This document shows, one piece after another, positions 24,594 to 33,865 of a DNA stretch of 54,521 bases; position 1 is the first letter of the stretch; every line of letters begins with the position of its first letter. The translations under genes were made by a program, and so were the position numbers. The notes under the pieces are model-generated. The model saw only the letters and a list, made by a program, of their open reading frames with translations, was not told the origin of the DNA and made no database searches. Source of the stretch: Chloroflexota bacterium (GTDB lineage: Bacteria; Chloroflexota; UBA11872). The stretch spans positions 1-54,521 of the forward strand of contig JAJDZD010000077.1 in assembly GCA_022824865.1 (NCBI GenBank). The letters run 5' to 3'.

Positions 24594-26350
24594 GGAGTGC
24601 TTTCAGAACCCCGGCGGGCGCCGTGTACGGCCAGCAACAGTCCCAGGAAGAGCATCAGCAGTCCCAGGCTGCGGACGGATAGTGCAGTCATGGATATATC
24701 GAAGATACTCCCCAAAAGCCCGCCGTAGGCGTCCAGCGGCAGCGAGGCCAGCGCCAGGCCGGCTCCGCACAGGACCGCCGTCCAGCGGCTGGCGCCGGTC
24801 GGCCAGCCGAACGCGAGGCTCAGACCGATCAGCGGCAGCAGCCAGGCCAGGTAGTGCGGCCAGGTCACGCCGCTGATGATGAGGGCGGCCACGACGGCCA
24901 GGCTGAACTCCAGCACGTACGCTTGTCCGGTTCGCGCCGAGCGCCCCAGCGCTTTGGCGGCGACGACGATGGTGGCAAGTACTCCGATCACCGTGAGCAG
25001 CCGCGCCAACGGAATGTCCGGTTGCAAGTCCAGGAAACCCTGCGCGAGTTCCGGTCCCATGAAGACCCGCAAGATCAGTCCCGGCAGGGAGAGGTTGTTA
25101 AATAAGGCGCTGCCAGCCAGGAGGTCGGGCAGCCGGTCTGTCAGGTAGAACCGCCATGCATCCACGCCCGCCAGACCCAGGCTCAACAAAGCAACCGCAA
25201 CCAACGTGACCACCAGCCCAGCCAAGGCTTTCCAGCGACCCCTCCACAGCAGGTACAGAGCCAGCAGACCCGGTGCGATCTTGAGCATGGCCGCAATGCC
25301 AATCCAGGCGCCGGCCCACGCGTCGTCGCCATTTCGCAGCCGATAGGCGGCCGCGGCGAGCGCCAGGCCGATAACCAGGTCGACCTGCCCAAGCCGGAAC
25401 GCCAGCAGAAACGGATCGAGCAGCGCCGCGACGCCAAGAACAAGCCCCAGCCAGACCGACGGCGGCAGGGCCGGCCGAACCAGCCGCCAGGTGAGCGCCG
25501 CGGTTGCCAACAGCGCGAGGTGGTTCACCGCCAGGAATGCCAGCCGCGCGGCGGCCAGCGGCATGGCCGAGTAGGGCATGAAGTAGAGCATTGCGGTGGG
25601 CGGGTTGGTCACCATGGCCCAGAGACGGGTGCCGACGTAGGGAATGGCCTCGCGACCGGCCACCTGCAGGGCGACTGCGTTGTCGTACGGATTCAGGCCC
25701 TCGCGCAGCGCCAGCGCTCCGATGTAGTTGACCCGCAGGTCCGACGGAACCTCGATAGCCAGCACGTCCAACAGGGCCAGCCGCAGATAGGCCAGCGCGC
25801 CGACAACGGCCACGATCATCAGGCCCCGGCCGGCTGCGGCACTCGCCGCTGGACCAGCGTCGGTGACGCTCTGACTCTGGGCTATACCCAAGCCTGCGGA
25901 TCCGTGGCTTCGAGCCGCCAGCCACGGCCATCCCACCCACAGGAGCGTAAGGGCAACAAACTTGACGCTCAGCCATTCGGTCACCGAAGGCCGTGCGAAC
26001 AGCTCGGGCGTCACCAGCCCGACGGTCAGGAGATGGTTGGTCGGCTCGTGGGCGTACTGAAACGCGACGACGAGCCAGCCGTCGAGCGTCGCCAGCAGCG
26101 GAAGGCCGGCTGCGATCCAGTCCGTCCCGTGGCCCGCACGATGGCGAACCCACCTCGCCGCCGACCAGACGACGATCGCGGCGCCCAGGCTGCCGACGGC
26201 CGTCACCCCCCAGGTCGCGCTGGGCGAGGTGAGGTCGGCTCGGCCGATCGAAGCGCCCGCGATCGCGAGCGCCATGCCAACGAGGCCGGCCCATCCCACC
26301 GCGCCAAGCACCGTACGTGCGCGCGGGAGCGCGGCAGGGAAGCTAGGCAT
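24590..26350 (-). CDS. GT87-like membrane glycosyltransferase
   Basis: A 586-aa polytopic protein with ten or more helices, of the GT-C/GT87 (DUF2029) type. The N-terminal region holds YIGALALREGLNPYDNAVAL, then TNPPTAMLYFMPYSAMPLAAARLAFL, and a WPHYLAWLLPLIGLSLAFG near the end. Such enzymes transfer a sugar from a polyprenyl-phosphate donor on the outer face of the membrane. The ATG at 26350 overlaps the upstream gene by 8 bp and is preferred to an extended frame to 26437. Confidence 0.78.
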   Translation of the reverse strand: MPSFPAALPRARTVLGAVGWAGLVGMALAIAGASIGRADLTSPSATWGVTAVGSLGAAIVVWSAARWVRHRAGHGTDWIAAGLPLLATLDGWLVVAFQYAHEPTNHLLTVGLVTPELFARPSVTEWLSVKFVALTLLWVGWPWLAARSHGSAGLGIAQSQSVTDAGPAASAAAGRGLMIVAVVGALAYLRLALLDVLAIEVPSDLRVNYIGALALREGLNPYDNAVALQVAGREAIPYVGTRLWAMVTNPPTAMLYFMPYSAMPLAAARLAFLAVNHLALLATAALTWRLVRPALPPSVWLGLVLGVAALLDPFLLAFRLGQVDLVIGLALAAAAYRLRNGDDAWAGAWIGIAAMLKIAPGLLALYLLWRGRWKALAGLVVTLVAVALLSLGLAGVDAWRFYLTDRLPDLLAGSALFNNLSLPGLILRVFMGPELAQGFLDLQPDIPLARLLTVIGVLATIVVAAKALGRSARTGQAYVLEFSLAVVAALIISGVTWPHYLAWLLPLIGLSLAFGWPTGASRWTAVLCGAGLALASLPLDAYGGLLGSIFDISMTALSVRSLGLLMLFLGLLLAVHGARRGSESTP

Positions 26351-28103
26351 GAGCGGAATTCGGCGCCATCGCGGGCTCAGTCTTGCTCGAACGAGCCTCA
26401 CGCCAGAGTCGGCGGGCAAACACCGTGCCCAGGGCAAGAATGGCCAGCGTCCGCGCGACCACCACGATCCAGAGAACCCACTGGTGCTCCGACCAGAGCA
26501 CGAAATAGGCCGGATATTCCAGCAGAGCCAGTACCGACAGCCCGGTGGCGATCAGGAAGCCGCGTCCTCCGGGAAAGGCGAGCAGGATAAACGGCAGCAG
26601 CCAGACCATGAACTGCGGCGACCATCCCCGCAGGTAAAGCGCAAAGGCCACCAGCGCCAGTCCGGTCGTCCAGACCACCGACGCCGGCGTAAGAGGCGAA
26701 CGCCGAAACGCGAGCGTTGCATACAGCGCGGCCACCACGCCCGCCGCAGCCCACCAGGCTCCGGCCGGCAGGTCCGGGGTGTAGTTGAACTCCAGCGCCG
26801 TGTGCGTCGCCAGTCGATAACGGTGAATCCATCCAAAGCCAAAATAGCCGTCGGCGAGCGCCCAGACGGTCTCCCAGCCCGGACGCATCAGCATGTTCTG
26901 GAGCGAGGCCACGAAGAACTCGCGCCCCGTCACGGCCAGGGGCGCCAGGGCGCCCGCCACGGCCGCAACGGCCAGTGCGACGAGGCGGCCTCGATCTTTC
27001 CAGGACTGCCCGGCCAGCAGCGCCGGCAGCGCGGCTGCCGGAAAGAGCTTGGTCAGCACGCCCAGCGCAATCACAAGGGACGCCGTGTGCCGGCGTTCGC
27101 GTATCACGAGGTATACCCCCAGCAACAGGAAGAACACGGCAATGGACTCGAAGTGCCGGTTGGCGATGTAGATCGGATAGAAGAGCGCGGCGTAGGCGGC
27201 TGCCGTGACGAGCCCACGCGGCTCGTCCCAGATCCGCACCGCGATGGCGTGGATGAGCCAGAGGATGCCCGCCTCAAACACGACCATTGCCAGGCTGAAG
27301 AGCACCTGGAAGGCGGCCTCGTCGCCGCCCAATGGCACGCTCAGGAGTTTCAGGCCGGAAGCCATCCAAGGAAACACCGGCGGATACTCCACCCAGAAGT
27401 CCAGGTACGGCTGTAGCCCCTGCAGGGCCAGGCGGGCGCGCTGTTCGTAGGCGCCCACGTCGCTGCCGCGCTCGAATAGCCCGATGGGCCGCCACAACAA
27501 CGCCAGTCCCAGTCGCAGCAGGACGAATTGGACAAAGATCAGACCGAACGTCAGCCGCGTGAAACGCCCGCCGGCCAGTGCCAGCACGGCATCGCGGGCG
27601 ATTTGGAGCGGACCAAGCCGAATCCGGTCCAGGCTCAGCGGCAGCCACAGCACCTGGCCCGCCGCCCATACGCCAATGGCGGTCGCCCACAACCAGCGAA
27701 GGTCATCCGTCTGAACCAGGCGGTGGTTCACGGCGTCCGACATGAACGCCATGACCGCCAGCGTGGCTGGCGCCAGCAGCGGCCAGTGGGTCCACACGTA
27801 GCCCGCCAGCACGTCGTCGACCCGACGCTGCGCCGCGAACGCTACCAGCAGTACGCCCGCCATGCTCCATCCGGCGGTGGCGGCAACGGTGAGTGCGAAG
27901 TACAGCACCCAGGTGGCGCTGATTCCACCAAGCGTGGTGCGCCCCTCGCGCATCAAGGCGATGAACAGGGCCAGCCCCAGAATCAGGGCCAGCGTGACCA
28001 GCAGAGCGGCGATGCCCCGCCACCGCAACGCCGGATAGGCCGGGCTCTTCAAAGCCTCCTCGTCCTTGGCGGCGGCGCTCTTGGCGGAGGACCTGGGCGT
28101 CAA
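26343..28103 (-). CDS. GT87-like membrane glycosyltransferase
   Basis: A 586-aa polytopic protein paired with the next one. Notable GT-C-like motifs: RGSDVGAYEQRARLALQGLQPYLDFWVEYPPVFPWMASG (acceptor/donor region), NRHFESIAVFFLLLGVYLV, and GWSPQFMVWLLPFILLAFPGGRG. The start is TTG at 28103, 10 bp after the metallophosphoesterase stop, with only a weak ribosome site. Translation may be coupled. It is predicted to use a lipid-phosphate sugar donor; the product is unknown. Confidence 0.77.
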   Translation of the reverse strand: MTPRSSAKSAAAKDEEALKSPAYPALRWRGIAALLVTLALILGLALFIALMREGRTTLGGISATWVLYFALTVAATAGWSMAGVLLVAFAAQRRVDDVLAGYVWTHWPLLAPATLAVMAFMSDAVNHRLVQTDDLRWLWATAIGVWAAGQVLWLPLSLDRIRLGPLQIARDAVLALAGGRFTRLTFGLIFVQFVLLRLGLALLWRPIGLFERGSDVGAYEQRARLALQGLQPYLDFWVEYPPVFPWMASGLKLLSVPLGGDEAAFQVLFSLAMVVFEAGILWLIHAIAVRIWDEPRGLVTAAAYAALFYPIYIANRHFESIAVFFLLLGVYLVIRERRHTASLVIALGVLTKLFPAAALPALLAGQSWKDRGRLVALAVAAVAGALAPLAVTGREFFVASLQNMLMRPGWETVWALADGYFGFGWIHRYRLATHTALEFNYTPDLPAGAWWAAAGVVAALYATLAFRRSPLTPASVVWTTGLALVAFALYLRGWSPQFMVWLLPFILLAFPGGRGFLIATGLSVLALLEYPAYFVLWSEHQWVLWIVVVARTLAILALGTVFARRLWREARSSKTEPAMAPNSAHA

Positions 28104-28113
28104 GCGTGGGCGC

Positions 28114-28851
28114 TCAGCCCGGCGCGATGCCGGTCAACAGCGTGCTCGCAAACGCATCCGGAATGGGAACCCTGAAGGCCTTCACCTCGGCGTGCGCCGA
28201 GCGGAAGTCGTAGTCCACTCGTCGAAGTTCGGCCGACCAGCGGCCGGCGGCGTCGTCGAGAACTGCGTAGGTCGCCAGTCCGGGTTGACCGTCGTGCGAG
28301 CGCCCGACGGCGCCGCAGTTCACGGCCAGCACGCGGCCGGCGTGCCGGACCATGGCGGTGTGGGTGTGTCCGCTCGCCACGGCCGCGGCCTCGGTAGGGC
28401 CAATCACGGCGGCGACGGTTGCCTCGTCGTCGTCCCTGCTCCAGCCGGTCTCGTCGTCGCCCGGCGACCCATGCACGACCAGCAACGTGCCGGCCGGCGA
28501 CTCGATGCTCTCCTGTCGCGCCATAGCGCCCAGCTTGCGAACGAGGGCTGGACCCAATCGCTCGGCCGCCCAGGCCACGTTGGCGCGGAGAAACTTCGCT
28601 TGCGCGCCGTGAGGATCGCCGAGGGTTGCCAGCTTGGACGGCAAGTCGGTGATGTAGCGGTCCGTGTTGCCTTGCACGCAGCGCCAGCCCAGGTCCAGCA
28701 CCCGCTCCCAGCACTCGCGTGGCCGCGAGCCAAACAAAGCCGCGTCGCCGCCAAACACGACCTCGTCGGCTCCAACGCGCCGTAAGTCCGCCAGGACCGC
28801 GAACATGGCGTGGCGGTTGCCGTGAATGTCCGTAACGACCGCAACCCGCAT
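28114..28851 (-). CDS. Calcineurin-like metallophosphoesterase
   Basis: A 245-aa phosphoesterase of the YfcE/ApaH-like group. All metal-binding motifs are present: TDIHGN (Asp8, His10), GGDAALFG, GNTD, VVHGSPGDD and SGHTHTAM, with a C-terminal VNCGAVGR. It would hydrolyse a phosphodiester or phosphomonoester, with substrate unknown. It is the first gene of the minus-strand operon that continues with GT87 enzymes and the ABC transporter. Confidence 0.88.
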   Translation of the reverse strand: MRVAVVTDIHGNRHAMFAVLADLRRVGADEVVFGGDAALFGSRPRECWERVLDLGWRCVQGNTDRYITDLPSKLATLGDPHGAQAKFLRANVAWAAERLGPALVRKLGAMARQESIESPAGTLLVVHGSPGDDETGWSRDDDEATVAAVIGPTEAAAVASGHTHTAMVRHAGRVLAVNCGAVGRSHDGQPGLATYAVLDDAAGRWSAELRRVDYDFRSAHAEVKAFRVPIPDAFASTLLTGIAPG

Positions 28852-29039
28852 CGTGGCGGCCAGCGTGCCCTACCGGTGGAGACTCTGCCAGTGGCTCCCG
28901 GATGCGCGCCCGATTCGTTGGTCCGTCACCGACCACATCGACCTGCTCACTCGAGTTCGCGAACCAGTGGTAGCGTGGTCATGCGCGGTGGTGTTGCATG
29001 GTCGCAACCGGGCGTGGCCGTGCGAAAGGAGAGCCCGCC

Positions 29040-29237
29040 GTGGCGACCATTCCCATCGAGGAGCGCGTGACTCGGCTTGAGGCGAATTACGCGCAACTGG
29101 CGACCAAGGCCGACCTGCAGGAACTGAAGGCCTCGCTCACGCGTTGGGCCGCCGGTCTGCTGATCGCGTGTCTCGTATCAGCGCTCAGCGCGGCGGGCGC
29201 GGCCATCGTGACGCTGATCGTTCAACTCGCGAACTAG
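29040..29237 (+). CDS. Small coiled-coil, single-helix membrane protein
   Basis: A 65-aa protein from the GTG at 29040, which has GGAG 8 nt upstream. Residues 5-30 (IEERVTRLEANYAQLATKADLQELK) are a coiled coil; residues 36-60 form one transmembrane helix. Small coil-plus-helix proteins of this pattern occur widely without known function. It is followed by 167 bp without a gene before the next ORF. Confidence 0.6.
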   Translation: MATIPIEERVTRLEANYAQLATKADLQELKASLTRWAAGLLIACLVSALSAAGAAIVTLIVQLAN

Positions 29238-29404
29238 CCTGACCTGGCGTGGCTTGGCGCCCGTCCAGGCCGGTCTCCGATCGCAGCCCGACGGTTTCGC
29301 ATTAGACGGCTTCAGCCTGGTTTCAGGTCTGCTTTGCTAGTTTGAGAGCCTGCCGCCGCTGACCCGACTCATCGAACAACCCCAAGCGGCGAATAGGCGA
29401 GATC

Positions 29405-30106
29405 TTGGACTTTACCGGGCCTGCTTTTGTCGTTGCCGCGATTCTCGTTGCAATCGCGCTGCTGGCCGTTGTCATTGGCTGGGTGCTCTTTGGGGCCGCT
29501 GCAGTCTTGGCCGTAAACGCCGCGATTCACTTCGTTAAGGGTGCGTTTCATTGGATTCACTATGTGATTGGCGGTCGCGAACCTGAGCTGCCAGACCCGC
29601 ACGACACCGCTCGCGAGCCCGTGGCCAGTCGCGCACCGCCGGTCCGCCGCGACCCGGCCGTACGAGCACGAGCGGCACAGGCCATGGAGGATCGACAGCG
29701 TCGCAGCCGCCGCATGTTTGGGGCGCTGGCGCTCGGGGTCGCGCTCATCGGCGCGGCGGTCTTGGGCTATAACCTCTGGCTGAATATCCTGGCGGAACGG
29801 CGCGAGATCCGGGTCTTGCACAGCATCTCGGAGGGAACCGAGAACCTGCCCGAATACCTCACCACGCAGATGACGCTCGTAGCTCAAGAGCCGGGCAACG
29901 CGGGTTTACCGTGCACGGTCAAGCTCATCTGGATCGAGTCGGGCGGCAGCCGCAACCAGAGCCGCGTGATCCAAAGTCCCGACCGGGTCAGCATTCGTGA
30001 CCTGGCCTTCAGCGACGGAATCCGCGAGAGTCCCCATTTTCGCGATCTGCCGGTCACCCTGAGCACCAAGGGCTGTCGGCCATGGCGCGTGGAGACGTCC
30101 GGCTGA
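29405..30106 (+). CDS. Two-helix membrane protein of unknown function
   Basis: A 233-aa protein, TTG start at 29405. Two hydrophobic stretches are at about 5-40 and 104-122, separated by a charged, Arg-rich linker. The C-terminal 110 residues look like a small extracytoplasmic domain with two Cys. I recognise no family. AGGCGAG lies upstream of the TTG. It is 74 bp from the DUF2088 gene and may or may not be co-transcribed. Confidence 0.55.
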   Translation: MDFTGPAFVVAAILVAIALLAVVIGWVLFGAAAVLAVNAAIHFVKGAFHWIHYVIGGREPELPDPHDTAREPVASRAPPVRRDPAVRARAAQAMEDRQRRSRRMFGALALGVALIGAAVLGYNLWLNILAERREIRVLHSISEGTENLPEYLTTQMTLVAQEPGNAGLPCTVKLIWIESGGSRNQSRVIQSPDRVSIRDLAFSDGIRESPHFRDLPVTLSTKGCRPWRVETSG

Positions 30107-30180
30107 CGCAGGTTGTCGCATCGTTGGGTCGCCGAAGCGCCGCATCCTGGCCGCTGACCTTGCTTGGCTAGACTGCGCGC

Positions 30181-31440
30181 ATGACAGCCGCCGCGCCCCA
30201 AATGCACCTGGTCCGCCAGGACTTTGATTCTGTCGAGCTGGACGACCTTGAAGGACACCTGGCCGCCGGGCTGACCCGGCAGATCGAACGGGCCGGCTTG
30301 CCGCCTGGGGCCTCGGTGGCCATCGCGGTTGGCTCGCGCGGCGTGTCGCCGGTTGTCCAGGTGGTTCGCACCCTCGCGCGCGGACTGCGGGAAGCCGGGT
30401 TGCGGCCGTTCGTCGTCCCGGCCATGGGCAGTCACGGGGGCGGCACGGCCGAGGGGCAGGCATCGGTGTTGGCCGATTACGGGGTCCACGAGCGAAGCGT
30501 CGGCGCCCCGGTCCGGGCCACGATGGACACGATCGAGATCGGCAAAACATCTTCAGGGATCACCGTCCACCTCGACGCCGAAGCCGCGGCCGCCGACGGG
30601 GTGATCGTGATTGGGCGGGTCAAGCCGCACACCGGCTTTCGCGGGCCAATCGAGAGCGGTCTCTGCAAGATGAGCGTGATTGGTCTGGGCAATCGGCGTG
30701 GCGCCGAGTCGCTGCACGCCCATCCCCTGGCCACCGGCATCCCCGAGGCGGCGGCCCTGACGGTGGCTTCCGGCCATCTACTCTGCGGCGTGGCCCTGGT
30801 CGAGAACGCCTTCGACCGGCCCGCCCGCGCCGAGGTCGTGCCGCCGGAGGCTTTCCACGCCACCGACGAAGCCCTGCTCGAGCTCGCCCGCGAACTCATG
30901 CCCCGCTTACCCCTCGACAGGCTCGACGGTCTGCTCATCGACCGCATGGGCAAGAACATCTCCGGCTCCGGCATGGACCCGAACGTCGTCGGCATGTGGC
31001 GCCGCCTGGCCGAGCTTGATCGCACACCTGACTACGGATGGCTGGCGGTGCTTGGCCTCACCCCCGAGTCTCACGGCAACGCCGTGGGCATCGGCTTGGC
31101 GGATCTCTGCAGCCGCAAGCTGGCCGACGCCATCGACCACGAAGCCCTGGCCATGAATACGCTGACCGCCATGGCGTTGCACGCGGCCAAGGTGCCGCTC
31201 ACGCTGCCCACCGACCGCGCCTGCTACCGGACTGTGCTTAACCTGGCCGCTCGCTCGACCAGTGAGCCAATTCGTATCGGTCGGATTCGCAACACCCTCG
31301 ACCTGGAGACCTTCTGGGTCAGCGAGAGCGTGCTCGGCAACTTGCCCGGGAACTGCCAGGTGATTGAAGCGACGACCCCGTTCGGCTTCGATGCGGACGA
31401 CTCCATCGTCGAGACCTGCGCGTTTGAACCGCGCGCCTAG
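30181..31440 (+). CDS. LarA-like / DUF2088 family protein
   Basis: A 419-aa protein of the lactate-racemase N-terminal-domain (DUF2088) superfamily. Visible motifs: AIAVGSRGVSPVVQVVRTLARGLREAG, PAMGSHGGGTAEGQ, GRVKPHTGFRGPIESGLCKMSVIGLGNRRGAESLH with conserved Lys and His, and a long C-terminal domain. The family binds a nickel-pincer cofactor in LarA, but whether this protein does so is unknown. It precedes two MFS transporters and a ROK kinase and may epimerise or process their substrate; that is inference from context. Confidence 0.72.
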   Translation: MTAAAPQMHLVRQDFDSVELDDLEGHLAAGLTRQIERAGLPPGASVAIAVGSRGVSPVVQVVRTLARGLREAGLRPFVVPAMGSHGGGTAEGQASVLADYGVHERSVGAPVRATMDTIEIGKTSSGITVHLDAEAAAADGVIVIGRVKPHTGFRGPIESGLCKMSVIGLGNRRGAESLHAHPLATGIPEAAALTVASGHLLCGVALVENAFDRPARAEVVPPEAFHATDEALLELARELMPRLPLDRLDGLLIDRMGKNISGSGMDPNVVGMWRRLAELDRTPDYGWLAVLGLTPESHGNAVGIGLADLCSRKLADAIDHEALAMNTLTAMALHAAKVPLTLPTDRACYRTVLNLAARSTSEPIRIGRIRNTLDLETFWVSESVLGNLPGNCQVIEATTPFGFDADDSIVETCAFEPRA

Positions 31441-31473
31441 CGCTTCAGCTACAGCCCGGCGTTTGGCTTTGGC

Positions 31474-32640
31474 ATGAACATTGGCGGACGACGCTCGGTC
31501 GTCCCGCGCTCCATGCCTTTCTACTTCACCGTCGGCCTCGTGCTGGCAATACCCGGCCCATCGCTTGAGGCGGTGCGCGCTGACTTCAACCTCACCTATG
31601 TGCTGGTGGTTTTGACCTTGATCGTTCCCGCAATCTCGTACGCAAGCGGAACGATCGCGGGTGGGCTGGTCGCGGATCGGCTTGGACGACGGTCCACGCT
31701 CACGACGGGGGTGACCCTTTTCATCGTCGGGCTCCTGACAGCGGGCTTGTCGCCGGCGCTGGGCGTGCTGCTGCTTGGCGCCTGCCTCAATGGCTTTGGC
31801 TTCGGGCTCACGGAATCCCCGCTGACCGCGACCATCTCGGACGTTGCGGGAGACGAAACCGGGCGCGCCATGACGATCTCGCAGATGCCGTTTGGCTTCG
31901 GCGCGCTGATGGCCCCACCGCTGGTCGGTGCGCTGCTGCAGACGCCGATCGGCTGGCGCGGCGGCTATCTCACCGCGGCCCTGCTGGTCATGTTGGCGTC
32001 GGCCGTGCTGCTGTCGGCGCGTATTCCGGCCGCGCCCCGGCTCCGCGCCACCGGCGGGGCCCTCGTCTCCGCCGTTATGCGACCTGTCCCAATCCTGCTC
32101 GGCGCCGTAGTGATCGGCTACTTCAGCATGCAGCTCGGGCTAGGCGGGTTCCTGGCCGCGTACCTGGAGGCCGACCATGGCTTCACGCGCTCGGTCGCAG
32201 CCACGCTGGTCGCGGCCTTCTGGATCGGTATTTCGCTGGGGCGGATCATCGGCGCGCGGCTGGCGCTGCGAGTTCAGGCCTACGACCTGGCCCTTGGCAG
32301 TCTGGGTCTTTCGCTCCTCTGCGCGGTCGTGGTGGCCGGCGTTCCCCATCCCGTGGCCATCCTCACCGTCGCGGCGCTGGCCGGCCTGGCGGCAGGTCCG
32401 CTTTTTACCACCGTCGTCGGGATTGGGGTGCGTTACCGACCGTCAGCCGCCGGCATGATCGCCGGATTCATGCTCGCGATGGGCGGCACGGGTTTCGCGG
32501 GACTCTCGCTGCTCTCAGGGGCCGTTGCCGACGCGGTGTCCGTCCGTGCGGCTGTGGTCCTGATGCCAGTCACGCTTGGCATCGCCTTTCTCTTGCTGCT
32601 GCTTGCGCGTCGGCTGCACACAGCCGAGTTGCGGTCTTGA
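31474..32640 (+). CDS. MFS transporter
   Basis: A 388-aa major facilitator protein with about 12 predicted helices. Motif A appears as GGLVADRLGRRSTL, and FGFGLTESPLTATISD resembles the loop-5 motif region. The C-terminal half has a similar pattern (WIGISLGRIIGARL). It lies 33 bp after the DUF2088 gene. An ATG at 31474 is used; an internal Met (SMPFYF) at residue 14 would also keep helix 1. It is a paralogue of the next transporter. Substrate unknown. Confidence 0.85.
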   Translation: MNIGGRRSVVPRSMPFYFTVGLVLAIPGPSLEAVRADFNLTYVLVVLTLIVPAISYASGTIAGGLVADRLGRRSTLTTGVTLFIVGLLTAGLSPALGVLLLGACLNGFGFGLTESPLTATISDVAGDETGRAMTISQMPFGFGALMAPPLVGALLQTPIGWRGGYLTAALLVMLASAVLLSARIPAAPRLRATGGALVSAVMRPVPILLGAVVIGYFSMQLGLGGFLAAYLEADHGFTRSVAATLVAAFWIGISLGRIIGARLALRVQAYDLALGSLGLSLLCAVVVAGVPHPVAILTVAALAGLAAGPLFTTVVGIGVRYRPSAAGMIAGFMLAMGGTGFAGLSLLSGAVADAVSVRAAVVLMPVTLGIAFLLLLLARRLHTAELRS

Positions 32641-32674
32641 CTGTTTCGAGAGCATCGGACACCCGGCGAGCACC

Positions 32675-33865
32675 ATGATCCTGGCGGTCAGCATGTGGTT
32701 CTATGCCGCCGGCGGCGCTGCCATCAGCGTCTTCGGGCCATCGGTCGAGTCGATCAGCGAAGACTTCGGTCTCACCTACAGCCAGATCAGCCTGATCATC
32801 ACCGTCATCTCGATCGGATTCATCGCGGGATCGCTGGCCGGCGGTGCGGCGTCAGACCGCTGGGGTCGCCGTGCGGTACTGGTCCCGTCCGCGGCCGGAG
32901 CCACGATGTCCATGTTCTGGTTCGCCGCCAGTCCCACGTTCGGCTCGCTGCTGGCGGCCGGATTCTGCATCGGAGCATCCTTCGGGCCCGGTCTTGCCGC
33001 GGCAACGGCGCTGATTGCGGACCTCGCGCGCCAACGCAGCACCCGGGTGCTCAACCTCTTTAACTCCGCCTTCGCGCTTGGCGCCATCGTGGCCCCGCCG
33101 CTCGTGGCCGTCGGCCTGGCCGCCTTCACGAGCTGGCGCGTCGCCTACGTCGTCGTGGCCGTATGGTTCGCCACCAGCGGCCTGATGTTCACGCGCTTAT
33201 CGTATCCGCCACGCAGCGGGTCAGTGCCGACGCTTCGCAGCGTCGTACGGGGGCTTGGTTCGCCGGTATCGATTCTCCTGGGACTTGTCTTGATGTTGTA
33301 CGTCGGCGTGGAAATCGCCTTTGGCGACTTCGGCGCGGCCTTCATGGAGCGCACGCAGGGGATTCCGCGAGCGGCGGCGGCGGCTTCGGTCACCGCCTTT
33401 TGGATTGGCGTCTTGCTGGGGCGCTTAGTCGTCTACCGCCTCGCTGGAACCTGGCGGGCGGCCAGCATTGTTCGCTGGTCGCTGGTGCTCGCGCTGGGAA
33501 CGTCGGTGCTGGCGGCGCTGGCGGGTTCCGCGCCGTTGGCCGTCCTGGGATTCGTCCTGACGGGCGCGACGATAGGCGGTATCTTCCCCACCGCGCTCGG
33601 AATCGGCTTGCGAATCCGGCCCGGAATCGCAGGTTCCCTCGCCGGAGCCCTCACCGCAATGGCCAGTGTCGGCGGGGCGCTGCTTGCACCGATGATTGGC
33701 GCCGCGTCCGACGCCGCCGGACCTCGAGGTGGCATGCTGCTCGCGCCGGCCTTCATCCTGGCGGCCATGCTGCTGTTCGAGATCGTCCAGGCGCTGCGAC
33801 GCCGAAGCGCGCGCGACTCGGCAGGACTCACGCCGCCGCCGGTCAAGGGCTCCATTGATGCCTGA
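32675..33865 (+). CDS. MFS transporter
   Basis: A 396-aa major facilitator protein paralogous to the previous one. N-terminal MILAVSMWFYAAGGAAISVFGPSVESISEDFGLTYSQIS, motif A GGAASDRWGRRAVL and the second-half GVLLGRLVVYRL. The ATG at 32675 has GGCGAG upstream and is preferred over a frame that opens at 32576 inside the previous gene. The stop overlaps the ROK kinase start by 8 bp. Two transporters with one enzyme and one kinase suggest uptake and phosphorylation of a related pair of sugars or acids. Confidence 0.85.
   Translation: MILAVSMWFYAAGGAAISVFGPSVESISEDFGLTYSQISLIITVISIGFIAGSLAGGAASDRWGRRAVLVPSAAGATMSMFWFAASPTFGSLLAAGFCIGASFGPGLAAATALIADLARQRSTRVLNLFNSAFALGAIVAPPLVAVGLAAFTSWRVAYVVVAVWFATSGLMFTRLSYPPRSGSVPTLRSVVRGLGSPVSILLGLVLMLYVGVEIAFGDFGAAFMERTQGIPRAAAAASVTAFWIGVLLGRLVVYRLAGTWRAASIVRWSLVLALGTSVLAALAGSAPLAVLGFVLTGATIGGIFPTALGIGLRIRPGIAGSLAGALTAMASVGGALLAPMIGAASDAAGPRGGMLLAPAFILAAMLLFEIVQALRRRSARDSAGLTPPPVKGSIDA

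Noticed and set aside
28100..28936. Minus-strand ORF overlapping the metallophosphoesterase gene in another frame
   Set aside because: Gly/Arg-rich translation without motifs, while the other frame has the complete phosphoesterase motif set.
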